Below are positions 26,445-34,667 of a DNA stretch of 64,000 nt, in pieces. The notes beneath the pieces were generated by a model that was not told the origin of the DNA, searched no databases, and was given only the letters and a program-made list of their open reading frames with translations. A program made the translations under genes and the position numbers. The stretch lies in assembly GCF_003675385.1 (NCBI RefSeq), contig NZ_RCWZ01000004.1, forward strand, positions 930,001-994,000. The letters run 5' to 3'. Origin of the DNA: Mucilaginibacter kameinonensis. Its GTDB lineage: Bacteria > Bacteroidota > Bacteroidia > Sphingobacteriales > Sphingobacteriaceae. Position 1 is the stretch's first letter. Every line of letters starts with the position of its first letter.

Positions 26445-26615
26445 ACAGTCCTGCAAAAACTAAACCTTTAACCTTTTCCCTTTCGCCTCAAAAATTGAGC
26501 TCCACACCAAAGCAAATTTGAGCCACACACCAAACCTGCCCCCTTGTTTTAACCCGACCTTTGATTTGCTGTAAGGCTGATGCCATACAGTCAACAAAAT
26601 ATCAAAATTGAAACA

Positions 26616-27434
26616 ATGAAAAAGAAAGTAATATTGGTAACCGGCGCCTCGGCCGGTATGGGGAAAGCATTTGCCGAAGAACTATTGAAAGATGGGCATA
26701 CAGTATATGGTGCCGCCCGCCGGGTTGAAAAAATGGAAGACATCGGCAAGCTTGGCGTAAAGATACTGGCCATGGATGTAACCAATGAAGCCGAAATGAT
26801 AGATGGCATTGAAACCATTATAAAAACTGAAGGCCGGATAGATGTACTCATTAACAACGCGGGTTTTGGCTCGTACGGAGCTATTGAAGACGTGCCTTTG
26901 AGCGATGCCCGGTATCAACTCGAAGTAAATGTTTTCGGGGCTGCCCGGTTAATCCAGTTGGTGTTGCCCTACATGCGTGAACGACGAACAGGTACTATCA
27001 TCAATATTTCAAGCATTGGTGGCAAATTTGCCGCGCCTCTGGGCGGCTGGTATCACTCAAGTAAGTTCGCGCTTGAGGCAATGAGCGATAGTTTACGTAA
27101 TGAGGTTAAGCAATTTGGTATCAACGTAGTCGTTATTGAACCGGGTGGCATTAAATCCGAATGGAGTGGCATAGCGGCGGATAACCTGCTTAAGGTTTCT
27201 GCCAGGGGGGCATACGCTTCTTTAGCAAATAAGTTCGCAAACATGTTAACGCAAACAGTTGATGCCAAAATTCCAGGCCCAATGGTAATAGTGAACCTGG
27301 TACGCAAAGCCATCACCAGTAAAAAACCAAAAACGCGCTACCATGGTGGCTATATGGCTTCCTTGCTGCTTTTTTTGCGTAAGCTGCTATCTGACCGTGC
27401 TTTTGACGGGCTCATCAGCAGCCAGATGAAATAA
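26616..27434 (+). CDS. SDR-family oxidoreductase
   Basis: The 272-residue protein has TGASAGMG (residues 8-15), NNAGFGSYG, the catalytic Ser in NISSIGG and YHSSK near 146-150, so it is a classical NAD(P)-dependent short-chain dehydrogenase. The ATG at 26616 gives the normal N-terminus (MKKKVILVTGAS); an ATG at 26580 would add 12 residues of no coding character. The substrate is unknown. The AraC-type gene begins 29 bases after its stop, and the pair probably forms an operon with its own regulator. Confidence 0.88.
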   Translation: MKKKVILVTGASAGMGKAFAEELLKDGHTVYGAARRVEKMEDIGKLGVKILAMDVTNEAEMIDGIETIIKTEGRIDVLINNAGFGSYGAIEDVPLSDARYQLEVNVFGAARLIQLVLPYMRERRTGTIINISSIGGKFAAPLGGWYHSSKFALEAMSDSLRNEVKQFGINVVVIEPGGIKSEWSGIAADNLLKVSARGAYASLANKFANMLTQTVDAKIPGPMVIVNLVRKAITSKKPKTRYHGGYMASLLLFLRKLLSDRAFDGLISSQMK

Positions 27435-27463
27435 GTTTGATTTATATTAGCGTTAAGCAAAAC

Positions 27464-28267
27464 ATGGAAGATAAAAGCCATATCCAGTTCAATAACCTGC
27501 TTTACTCCTGTACCGAGCAAAAGGAACGCGGCAACGAGCAGTTTGTACCCGAACACGCGTTTGGGTACATCATATCGGGCGAAGTACATTCGCTTAGCAA
27601 TAATGAAAAACAGGTTTTTAAACAAGGGATGATTGGCCTGGTACGCCGCAATCAACTGGTAAAATCAGTAAAAGTTCCTGCACCGGGCGGCGATTTTAAA
27701 TCGATCAATATATTTCTGGAGCAGGGCTTTTTACGTCGTTATGCAGCCGAAAATAAGCTCCCACCAGTTGACCATTATACCGGTGAGCCTTTAATTGAAC
27801 TGACCAATGATCCTTTTATAAAAGGCTATTTTGATTCATTGCTGCCCTACTTCACCTATGGGGCGCAGCTTAACGCGCAACTGGCCGAGCTCAAAACCCG
27901 TGAGGCAATTGAGCTATTGTTAAGGGCAAATCCCGAACTAAAAAACTTTCTGTTCGATTTCAGCGAGCCGCACAAGATAGATCTTGAAGCTTACATGAAC
28001 CGGCACTATATGTACAATGTGCCCACCGCGCAATTCGCCCGCCTCACAGGCCGCAGCCTTGCAGGTTTTAAGCGCGATTTTGAAAAGATCTTTAAAATAC
28101 CGCCGGGCCAATGGCTGCAGCAAAAGCGCCTGAACGAGGCTTATTTTCTTATCCGTGAAAAAGGGCGCAAACCATCGGATGTTTACCTTGATGTCGGTTT
28201 CGAAAATTTATCGCACTTTTCGTACTCTTTCAAGAAAACATTCGGGGTAGCGCCATCAACTATATGA
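27464..28267 (+). CDS. AraC-family transcriptional regulator
   Basis: The 267-residue protein has an N-terminal sensor region with a cupin-like part (GYIISGEVHSLSNNEKQVFKQGMIGLVRR) and a C-terminal AraC DNA-binding domain. The first HTH is VPTAQFARLTGRSLAGFKRDFEKIF and the second PSDVYLDVGFENLSHFSYSFKKTFG. The protein ends at VAPSTI, a few residues earlier than usual. It follows the SDR gene closely and is the likely regulator of that gene. The ATG at 27464 is preferred over an upstream TTG at 27437. Confidence 0.87.
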   Translation: MEDKSHIQFNNLLYSCTEQKERGNEQFVPEHAFGYIISGEVHSLSNNEKQVFKQGMIGLVRRNQLVKSVKVPAPGGDFKSINIFLEQGFLRRYAAENKLPPVDHYTGEPLIELTNDPFIKGYFDSLLPYFTYGAQLNAQLAELKTREAIELLLRANPELKNFLFDFSEPHKIDLEAYMNRHYMYNVPTAQFARLTGRSLAGFKRDFEKIFKIPPGQWLQQKRLNEAYFLIREKGRKPSDVYLDVGFENLSHFSYSFKKTFGVAPSTI

Positions 28268-28285
28268 TGGTGCTTATTCCTTTTT
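28249..28285. terminator. Hairpin terminator sharing the AraC stop codon
   Basis: AGCGCCATCA and TGATGGTGCT form a 10-bp stem with one G-T pair around ACTATA; the TGA stop (28265-28267) is the start of the right arm. TTATTCCTTTTT follows. It also lies at the 3' end of the convergent NTF2-like gene. Confidence 0.6.
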
Positions 28286-28630
28286 ATCAACTATATATGA
28301 ACTAAGCTTCTTTACTTTGCCATTTTCCAGCTCGTAAAAATCGGCATAGTACATAGCCATATCTTCGCCGTTTTTGCCTTTGCACTGAACAAGTCCGTCA
28401 ACTGCGGCGATATTACCGTCAACTACAATATGATCTTTAGTTGATGAAACCATTTTTACATCTTCCATTCCGCCGAAAAACTTATAAACCGAATCCTTTC
28501 CGTTCATAACCGTTACGGATGAGCCTCTCATTGTCCATTCTACATCATCTGAAAAAAAGCTTAAGATCTTCTCCACGTCGTTATTATCAAAAGCGTCCAG
28601 AACCTGCAATACAATTTCTTTAGTTGTCAT
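28274..28630 (-). CDS. NTF2/SnoaL-like protein
   Basis: This 118-residue protein has the layout of a SnoaL-like domain: an N-terminal helix (EIVLQVLDAFDNNDVEKILSFFSDDVEWTM), GKDSVYKFFGGM, and beta-strands ending AMYYADFYELENGKVKKLSSYIVD. Such cone-shaped domains bind small hydrophobic molecules or act as isomerases or hydrolases, but most small bacterial copies are uncharacterised. It converges on the AraC gene. Confidence 0.82.
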   Translation of the reverse strand: MTTKEIVLQVLDAFDNNDVEKILSFFSDDVEWTMRGSSVTVMNGKDSVYKFFGGMEDVKMVSSTKDHIVVDGNIAAVDGLVQCKGKNGEDMAMYYADFYELENGKVKKLSSYIVDKKE

Positions 28631-28771
28631 GATAGTTTTGATTTTGTTTAGGATAAAGTTAGGGAGGATACTTCCGGGATAAGAGGGGCAAAAACGACAT
28701 TATCAGGGCGGTTTGTGACCATTTCCCAATTTATTATTTAAATTGCTGCAATTAAATACCAGCCATATCAC

Positions 28772-29263
28772 ATGATTAGCAAACAAGCACAAAACCAAAG
28801 CCCGGCGGCCATTGTAAAAACCCTCCCTATAATACACCTTGCCCTTGTAGCAGGCCAGACATTATTTGTAGCAGTCACATTTATCATTCCTAAAAACCCG
28901 GTAAAAAGCGCAGGCAATGATATGCTGATCTATATAGCACCTATATTAGCTGTAACCTGTTTTATCGCGGGCCATTTCCTGTTCCTGAAATTATTGGGTA
29001 ATATCAAAAGCGATAGTACCTTGAAGGATAAACTTATGGCCTATCAATCTGCAACTATTGTCAGACTGGCCTTACTTGAAGGCCCCTCATTGTTTAGCAT
29101 TGTGGGCTTTTTACTAACGGGAAACATGATTTTTTTGGGCATAACCGGAGCCATCATAGCCTACTTTATTTACCTGCGCCCAACAAGGCAAAAAATTGAG
29201 GATGATTTGAGTTTAAGTTATGAGGAAAAGGCAGAATTAGACGGCACAGGTAAAGTTTACTGA
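28772..29263 (+). CDS. Small integral membrane protein of unknown function
   Basis: I do not recognise this 163-residue protein beyond a general resemblance to small Bacteroidota membrane proteins. It has four hydrophobic segments: IIHLALVAGQTLFVAVTFII, MLIYIAPILAVTCFIAGHFLFL, LALLEGPSLFSIVGFLL and IFLGITGAIIAYFIYL, with a Lys/Glu-rich C-terminal tail in the cytoplasm. A conserved-looking Glu-Gly-Pro is in the third segment. The next gene starts nine bases after its stop and also codes for a membrane protein. Confidence 0.75.
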   Translation: MISKQAQNQSPAAIVKTLPIIHLALVAGQTLFVAVTFIIPKNPVKSAGNDMLIYIAPILAVTCFIAGHFLFLKLLGNIKSDSTLKDKLMAYQSATIVRLALLEGPSLFSIVGFLLTGNMIFLGITGAIIAYFIYLRPTRQKIEDDLSLSYEEKAELDGTGKVY

Positions 29264-29272
29264 CGATAACCC

Positions 29273-29761
29273 ATGAAATCGAAATTCAAATTTTGGCCTA
29301 AATTCTTTTTGCTGATCTGCCTGTTTTTGTGGTGTACTATAATTGTTTATGCTTTCATTAATTTCGATGTTCTTTTTGCCCACGACGCGCCCATTCATTT
29401 CCTATCGTTTCCTTTTATCATTCTTAACAGCGCCGTAATTAGTTTGATTGGGAATCAATTAAATCATAAAACACCCAAAATCATTATTAATGATAACACG
29501 ATAACCAAAGTCCCCAACTTTGGTCTTGGTTTCAGGAAAACTTATCAAATAAATATCATTGACGGATTCTTGACCTATACCACATCTGATAAGAATAACG
29601 CTAATGAATATCTATACCTGATAGCCGGCAACGAAAGAATACTAAAATTATCAACCTACTACTACCAAAATTACCGGGAATTAAAATCTTCAATAATTCA
29701 GTATCCAGTCAAAAATTTGGGGAATGAACATTGGAGCATATGGAAACATCTTTTTTCATGA
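29273..29761 (+). CDS. Membrane protein with possible bacterial PH-like domain
   Basis: The 162-residue protein has two N-terminal membrane helices (FFLLICLFLWCTIIVYAF and FPFIILNSAVISLIG) followed by about 95 residues of beta-rich soluble sequence (KIIINDNTITKVPNFGLG..., LYLIAGNERILKLSTYYY) and a last helix. This layout resembles proteins with two membrane helices and a bacterial PH (YdbT/DUF304-like) domain, but the match is by pattern only. It forms a two-gene unit with the preceding membrane protein. Confidence 0.6.
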   Translation: MKSKFKFWPKFFLLICLFLWCTIIVYAFINFDVLFAHDAPIHFLSFPFIILNSAVISLIGNQLNHKTPKIIINDNTITKVPNFGLGFRKTYQINIIDGFLTYTTSDKNNANEYLYLIAGNERILKLSTYYYQNYRELKSSIIQYPVKNLGNEHWSIWKHLFS

Positions 29762-29875
29762 TCTATTTGATCTTAGGCATAGATAGCATTTATGTTCAAT
29801 AGTATACTTACAAACACAAATTCATTAATTGAATCCAATTTCTGAGATTTGTGCCAACTAATTTGCGCCTGATCT

Positions 29876-30448
29876 ATGTATCCCGAACTCATCAACCATA
29901 TAAAACGATACATTCAACTATCCCCGGCTGATGAGGAAATCATTTGCCAGCATTTTGAACTGAAGAAATTTAAAAAGAAAGAACTCATTCTGGAGCCGGG
30001 CAAACTTTGCGCGGGCAACTATTTCGTGATCAAAGGCCTGGTACGGCAATATTTTGTTAACAATAAACTTAACGAGCAGATCATCCAGTTTGGTTTGGAA
30101 AGCTGGTGGATTGCCGACCAGGACAGCCTGCTTAACCATCAACCGGCTACCACCTATATCCAAACTATTGAGGCTTCAGAATTACTGCTGCTTAGCGAAA
30201 AGAACCGTGTAACCCTATTTCAGGCTGTGCCGCAAATGGAAGGGTATTTCCGTGTAATGATGCAAAAGGCCTTCATCGCGTCGCAAAGGCGCATCGGTTA
30301 TATTTTTAATCAGAATGATGAGGAACGCTATCGACACTTCACCGGCCTTTTTCCGGGCTTTGTACAGCGGGTGCCTCAATATATGCTGGCCTCCTATTTA
30401 GGCTTCACCCCTCAGTTTTTAAGCAGGCTCAGAGCCAAAAAAATCTGA
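29876..30448 (+). CDS. Crp/Fnr-family transcriptional regulator
   Basis: The 190-residue protein has a cyclic-nucleotide-binding-like beta-roll (residues 20-120: KKKELILEPGKLCAGNYFVIKGLVRQYF, then WWIADQDSLLNHQPATTYIQTIEASELLLL) and a short C-terminal helix-turn-helix (VPQYMLASYLGFTPQFLSRLRAK). The lack of a full set of cAMP-contact residues is usual for this large Bacteroidota group, whose ligands are unknown. It is 71 bases upstream of an AhpD-like gene on the same strand and probably controls it. Confidence 0.88.
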   Translation: MYPELINHIKRYIQLSPADEEIICQHFELKKFKKKELILEPGKLCAGNYFVIKGLVRQYFVNNKLNEQIIQFGLESWWIADQDSLLNHQPATTYIQTIEASELLLLSEKNRVTLFQAVPQMEGYFRVMMQKAFIASQRRIGYIFNQNDEERYRHFTGLFPGFVQRVPQYMLASYLGFTPQFLSRLRAKKI

Positions 30449-30519
30449 TTTTCTTAAACTCAGTTCATTTTTTGAGGGCATGTTTATCCCCAACTTTGTG
30501 TTAACAAAAAACAGAAAAC

Positions 30520-30957
30520 ATGAACCGCTTAAAAATCAACACCGCCGAACCTGCCGGATACAGGGCCATGATCGCCCTTGAAAAATACATCGAAAGCACC
30601 GAGTTAACCACCCGTCATAAAGACCTGATCAAGATCCGTGCTTCACAAATTAATGGCTGTGCCTTTTGCGTGGATATGCACACTACCGATGCCCGCAAAG
30701 CAGGCGAAACTGAACGCCGCATTTACAATATCAGTGTTTGGCACGAAGCTCCTTTCTTTGACGAACAGGAACGCGCTATCCTTGCTTTAACTGAAGAAGT
30801 AACCCTGATCACCGGCCGCGTATCTGACGAAACTTATAAAAAAGCAGCCGAACTATTTGACGAAAAATATTTAGCGCAGGTAATTATGGCCATCATCACC
30901 ATTAACGCCTGGAACCGCATTGGTGTAACTACACAACTGCAGCCACCGCTTAACTAA
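30520..30957 (+). CDS. AhpD-like carboxymuconolactone decarboxylase family protein
   Basis: The 145-residue protein has the AhpD core: KIRASQINGCAFCVDMHTTDARKAG with Cys47, Cys50 and His54 forming the CxxC...H redox/proton-relay site. Such proteins act as alkylhydroperoxidase-type reductants; a decarboxylase role is unlikely, because the CxxC pair is present. It is a small cytosolic helical protein that forms oligomers in known cases. The Crp-type gene immediately upstream and the strong terminator downstream make a neat two-gene unit. Confidence 0.9.
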   Translation: MNRLKINTAEPAGYRAMIALEKYIESTELTTRHKDLIKIRASQINGCAFCVDMHTTDARKAGETERRIYNISVWHEAPFFDEQERAILALTEEVTLITGRVSDETYKKAAELFDEKYLAQVIMAIITINAWNRIGVTTQLQPPLN

Positions 30958-30985
30958 TCCTTTTAATTTTGTTGTTTTGATTTTG

Positions 30986-31012
30986 AGCCGCGCGGGTAAT
31001 ACCCGGGCGGCT
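30986..31012 (+). terminator. Terminator after the AhpD-like gene
   Basis: AGCCGC-G-CGGGTA pairs with TACCCG-G-GCGGCT, a GC-rich stem with one G-G mismatch, followed by TTATTGTT. It lies between two convergent genes. Confidence 0.75.
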
Positions 31013-31028
31013 TTATTGTTAGCCTAAA

Positions 31029-31319
31029 CTAAGACGGCATCCAGGCCATCATCAATGCAACTTCATAAGTCCCCAGCGCATTGGCCGGGTCATTGGCAAT
31101 GATTTCCTGCACTTGTGCTTCATCATCAACAACCACAATGCCCAAACCGTAAACACCTTTCGGGTCGAAAACGGGGCCAAAGATAAGCACCAGTCCCTCC
31201 TTCATTTTTCCTTTCAGGTACTCAGAGTGCGCCTGCATGATAAGCCGCTCATCCTCGGTCATATCATTAGGAAACGTCGGGCGTTTACCGATTAGCTTGA
31301 TTACGTAATGCTTTTTCAT
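31029..31319 (-). CDS. YciI-family protein
   Basis: The 96-residue protein fits the YCII family: KKHYVIKLIGKRPTFPNDMTEDERLIMQAHSEYLKGKMKEGLVLIFGPVFD, with the conserved His in QAHSEYL and the GP-FD motif, then the C-terminal DPANALGTYEVALMMAW. The fold is a ferredoxin-like dimer; some relatives have weak dehydrochlorinase or peroxidase activity, but most have no known role. It stands alone. Confidence 0.85.
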   Translation of the reverse strand: MKKHYVIKLIGKRPTFPNDMTEDERLIMQAHSEYLKGKMKEGLVLIFGPVFDPKGVYGLGIVVVDDEAQVQEIIANDPANALGTYEVALMMAWMPS

Positions 31320-31407
31320 CCTAATAAATTTAGGCTATTTTTTTTTTGCTTTATATAATAATGAAAGGGGCAATTATTACTTTAGTAAAACCATAAATCT
31401 TTACACA

Positions 31408-31908
31408 ATGATCAAACCTTTATCACTTGGCTTAATTGCCTTCTTGCTGCTTATCAACCTGCGTACAAATGCCCAGCAAACGGTAGTACATACATTTGAA
31501 ATTGCCGAAATAAGCTATGGCATTTATACATCAAAAACAGTAGCCAAAGAACCCATGGTCGGTTCGCCTACAGGTTACCATAACGTTACCGATACCTCAG
31601 TACTGGTAAAAAGAACACAAAGGATCCCGGCTAAATTAGGCATCCAATTTGGTGCCGAATACAAAGTATCAGCAGATGGGGACAACGCTGTTGCTGTCGA
31701 GGTTGAATGGGTACTTCCGGGAGTGTATGATCCGGCCAAAGGCACTACCAGTACAAGCCTGAAATATCCCCTGTCTATCCCGGCAAACATGGTGAATAAC
31801 AGCAGTTACACGCTCGAAAAAAAATCTGAGCTTTTAAAAGGTAACTGGGTATTAAATATCTATCATGATAGCAAAATAGTATACAGCAAAAAATTTGTGC
31901 TGTATTAA
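31408..31908 (+). CDS. Exported DUF3859-like protein
   Basis: The 166-residue protein has a signal peptide (LGLIAFLLLINLRTNAQQ) and a beta-rich body. The pattern EIAEISYGIYTSK..., VLVKRTQRIPAKLGIQFGAEYKVSADGD and a final GNWVLNIYHDSKIVYSKKFVLY fits DUF3859, a family of small periplasmic proteins of unknown function. No catalytic residues are evident. It is followed by a small NTF2-like gene on the same strand, 78 bases on. Confidence 0.7.
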   Translation: MIKPLSLGLIAFLLLINLRTNAQQTVVHTFEIAEISYGIYTSKTVAKEPMVGSPTGYHNVTDTSVLVKRTQRIPAKLGIQFGAEYKVSADGDNAVAVEVEWVLPGVYDPAKGTTSTSLKYPLSIPANMVNNSSYTLEKKSELLKGNWVLNIYHDSKIVYSKKFVLY

Positions 31909-31986
31909 AAACTTCCGGTAAGGGCAGCGCTTAGGAATAATTATTGATAGTTATATGAAACATCATTATAATCTAAAAATACTCCT

Positions 31987-32337
31987 ATGGCAACAGAAGC
32001 AAATGCATCCCATGGCAGCGCTAACGATATAGTACTGCAATTTATAAAAGCATTAAATGAAGAAGATTTTGCGGCAGCCCGAGGTTACGCCGCCGGCGAC
32101 CTGAAATTTGTAGGCGTACTTGGCGAACGCGATGGCGCGGAAGCCTATTTCACCGATATGCGTAAGATGAAGTTAAAATATGATATCAAACGCGTATTCA
32201 GCGACGGCGATGACGTGTGCATCTTTTACGATATAGATATGGGCCGCACAACCATATTCAGCTGCGGCTGGTACCACGTATTTGAGGGCAAAGTAAATTC
32301 CATCAGGGTGATATTTGATCCGAGGCCGTTGTTGTAA
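31987..32337 (+). CDS. NTF2/SnoaL-like protein
   Basis: This 116-residue protein begins with a typical SnoaL helix (DIVLQFIKALNEEDFAAARGYAAGDLKFVG), then GERDGAEAYFTDM, and strands IFYDIDMGRTTIFSCGWYHVFEGKVNSIRVIFDPRPLL, the usual end of this fold. The function is unknown; small copies often bind or isomerise hydrophobic compounds. A family A repeat follows its stop. Confidence 0.8.
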   Translation: MATEANASHGSANDIVLQFIKALNEEDFAAARGYAAGDLKFVGVLGERDGAEAYFTDMRKMKLKYDIKRVFSDGDDVCIFYDIDMGRTTIFSCGWYHVFEGKVNSIRVIFDPRPLL

Positions 32338-32359
32338 ATGAAGCCGATAAACAACAAAA

Positions 32360-32455
32360 ATGTCATTGCGAGGAGGAACGACGCGGCAATCTCGTAGCTA
32401 TACATATCGAATATGCATTGGCTACGAGATTGCCGCGCTTCGCTCGCAATGGCAT
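32360..32455. repeat. REP-like palindromic element, family A
   Basis: The element reads ATGTCATTGCGAGGAGGAAC at its left end and TCGCTCGCAATGGCAT at the right, with the inner repeat CAATCTCGTAGC/GCTACGAGATTG. It is the element at 2735-2830 in the opposite orientation, with high identity over 96 bp. The sites lie 30 kb apart. Confidence 0.88.
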
Positions 32456-32483
32456 AAGTATTTCTTAAATCACTCTATTTAAA

Positions 32484-34439
32484 TTATTTCCCCTCCCAAT
32501 TATCTGTACGGAAAGGCGAAGCAGGCAATCCTACCCCGTTGTATAAAGTACTCACCGGGTTGTTGGCCCAGGCATAGCGTACCGCTATCGGGCTTTTAAC
32601 ATCTGGACTACTCACAATAACCTTGTTGCCTTTTATTACCGCTGTAGCCCAATGAAATTTCATATCCTCACCTGCTATGGCAAAGCCCTGCATATTGTCG
32701 CCGCCTTGCGTTTTTAAACCTCCATCAGTAAAATTGAAGCTTAACTCAATTTTATCGCCATCAATTTTTTGCGATTTATACATCGGGCCCGAATAAGGCT
32801 GCGATTTGTGATAAGTTTTATCCAGGGCCACCAGCGCCAGTCTCCTGCCTACTTCCTGTTTATTTTTAGGGTGGATATTATCGGCTTCGCCAAGATCAAT
32901 AGCCACGGCCATGCCTGTGTTTGGTAATTCAAGCGTTTGGGTTTGCGCTTCTCTTAACTCGGCCCAACCCGAACGGACAGGTTCGGTATCACGTTTCTGC
33001 CAGTTAGCTAACTGCACAAAGTAAAAAGGGAAATCACCTTCGTTCCAGATGCTGCGCCAGCCTTTTATCATCCCTTCAAACAGATCTTTATATTGGGCTG
33101 GCCGGCCGGTGTTGGCTTCACCCTGGTACCAGATAGCACCGCGGATAGCCATTGGTGTAAGCGGGTTGATCATGGCATTGTATAATACTGCAAGCCTGTT
33201 GGGATTATTTGCAACCGGTACTGGCGGCAGGCTTTTCATATTAAAACCTACTTTATAATCCCAATTGCCGGCCAAACTAATTTTTTCGCCCGATGCCGAG
33301 ATTAACTGCATATCATCAACACCATAAAGGCCGCCCCCGCCGCCACTGTCAAAAACGCGCACGGTAATCACTGGTTCACCGGCTTTTACTTTTGAACCGG
33401 GAATAGTGTAATTGCGAGATTGTAAGTAACCTTCTGTAGCGCCTATTTTTTCGCCGTTGATCCAGGTGATGTCGTTATCATCAATCTTACCCAGGTTAAC
33501 TTTAACATCCTGCCCGGCCCATGCCGCGGGGATAGTGATCTTCTTCCGGAACCAAACCACGCCGTCAAAATCGCCCAATACACTTTTTTCAAAAAACTGT
33601 GGCAACACCATGGTTCTCCATCCTGTTGTATCGGGATTAAAAGCGTTGTTATTGGTATAGCCCCAATCTGCCGCCGTAGCCTGCTGGTTCCAGGCTTCCA
33701 GTTTTTGGGCAAAAGTTTGCTGACTTTCGGTTTTGGCTGTTTCCTGCTGTTGTTTGATTTGCTGACTAAAAATGGGATTACCGGTTAATGTATTTTCATC
33801 GCTCCAGGCTTCAATCATGGTACCACCCCAGTTTGTGCTAACCACACCAATCGGAATATTTGCCTGCTTGTTGATTTCCCGCGCAAAAAAGTAAGCTACC
33901 GATGAAAACTCGCCAATAGTTTGAGGCGAACATACCATCCAGCCGTTGTTAGCTATTTTAGCTTCGGTTTGCGGTATCAGGCTGTTAGCTTGCGATACCT
34001 GCAATAAGCGTATTTGGGGATAATTGGCATTGGCGATCTCTTCCTTGTAATTATTCACCTGGCCCCAACCGGCTACAGGCATTTCCATATTCGACTGGCC
34101 TGAGCAGATCCACACTTCACCTATCAATACATTATTTAAAACAACGGGATCGCTGCCATCGGTAATGGTAACCTTATACGGCCCACCGTATGATGGTGTT
34201 TTAACCTTCAGCTTCCAGTTACCATCGGCATCGGCTACCGTTGTATAGGTTTTATTATTCCACGATGAGGTAACGGTTACGATTTTACCGGCATCAGCCT
34301 TACCCCACACACGAGCCATTGTTTTTTGCTGTAAAACCATGTTATCGCTAAAAACACCCGGCATTACCACTTTGGCGAAGACCCCGGTATTAAGCAACAA
34401 GCCCCCGATTATTACAGGTAAACACTTTTTCAGGTTCAT
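32484..34439 (-). CDS. Secreted sialate O-acetylesterase-like SGNH hydrolase
   Basis: With the ATG at 34439 the protein has 651 residues and a signal peptide (VIIGGLLLNTGVFA). The SGNH blocks are visible: GEVWICSGQSNMEMPV with the nucleophile Ser near 116, STNWGGTMIEAW, AIWYQGEAN, and the Asp/His block LGEADNIHPKNK near 520. A beta-sandwich insertion (FRKKITIPAAWAGQDVKVNLGKIDD) separates the halves, as in SiaE-type esterases of Bacteroidota. It should remove acetyl groups from sugars such as O-acetyl sialic acid or plant polysaccharides in the periplasm. A TTG upstream at 34535 is not a likely start. Confidence 0.9.
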   Translation of the reverse strand: MNLKKCLPVIIGGLLLNTGVFAKVVMPGVFSDNMVLQQKTMARVWGKADAGKIVTVTSSWNNKTYTTVADADGNWKLKVKTPSYGGPYKVTITDGSDPVVLNNVLIGEVWICSGQSNMEMPVAGWGQVNNYKEEIANANYPQIRLLQVSQANSLIPQTEAKIANNGWMVCSPQTIGEFSSVAYFFAREINKQANIPIGVVSTNWGGTMIEAWSDENTLTGNPIFSQQIKQQQETAKTESQQTFAQKLEAWNQQATAADWGYTNNNAFNPDTTGWRTMVLPQFFEKSVLGDFDGVVWFRKKITIPAAWAGQDVKVNLGKIDDNDITWINGEKIGATEGYLQSRNYTIPGSKVKAGEPVITVRVFDSGGGGGLYGVDDMQLISASGEKISLAGNWDYKVGFNMKSLPPVPVANNPNRLAVLYNAMINPLTPMAIRGAIWYQGEANTGRPAQYKDLFEGMIKGWRSIWNEGDFPFYFVQLANWQKRDTEPVRSGWAELREAQTQTLELPNTGMAVAIDLGEADNIHPKNKQEVGRRLALVALDKTYHKSQPYSGPMYKSQKIDGDKIELSFNFTDGGLKTQGGDNMQGFAIAGEDMKFHWATAVIKGNKVIVSSPDVKSPIAVRYAWANNPVSTLYNGVGLPASPFRTDNWEGK

Positions 34440-34622
34440 TAAATTTTGATTTAAGATTACAGGTTTATTGATTGATTTGATTGGCCTTAAAGTTAAGTGC
34501 TGTAACTGACAAATTAAAAAACGTTTTAGCAACATTTAACAAACAATTATTTCTATTAAGGCGGCAAAAGCAACACATCCTATCAAATTTCATTTTATTT
34601 AGACTTAATATAAATAAGCCAG

Positions 34623-34630
34623 TATATTTG
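34623..34630 (+). promoter_or_regulatory. -7 box upstream of the TonB-dependent receptor
   Basis: TATATTTG matches TAnnTTTG and would leave a leader of about 30 bases before the ATG at 34668. No clear -33 TTG or Fur-like palindrome was found. Confidence 0.4.
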
Positions 34631-34667
34631 CCGGCGTTTAAGTTATACTAACTCATATTGACTATTG

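Noticed and set aside
34535..34535. Upstream start for the sialate O-acetylesterase
   Set aside because: It would be a TTG and would place 32 extra residues before a clear signal peptide that begins at the ATG at 34439.
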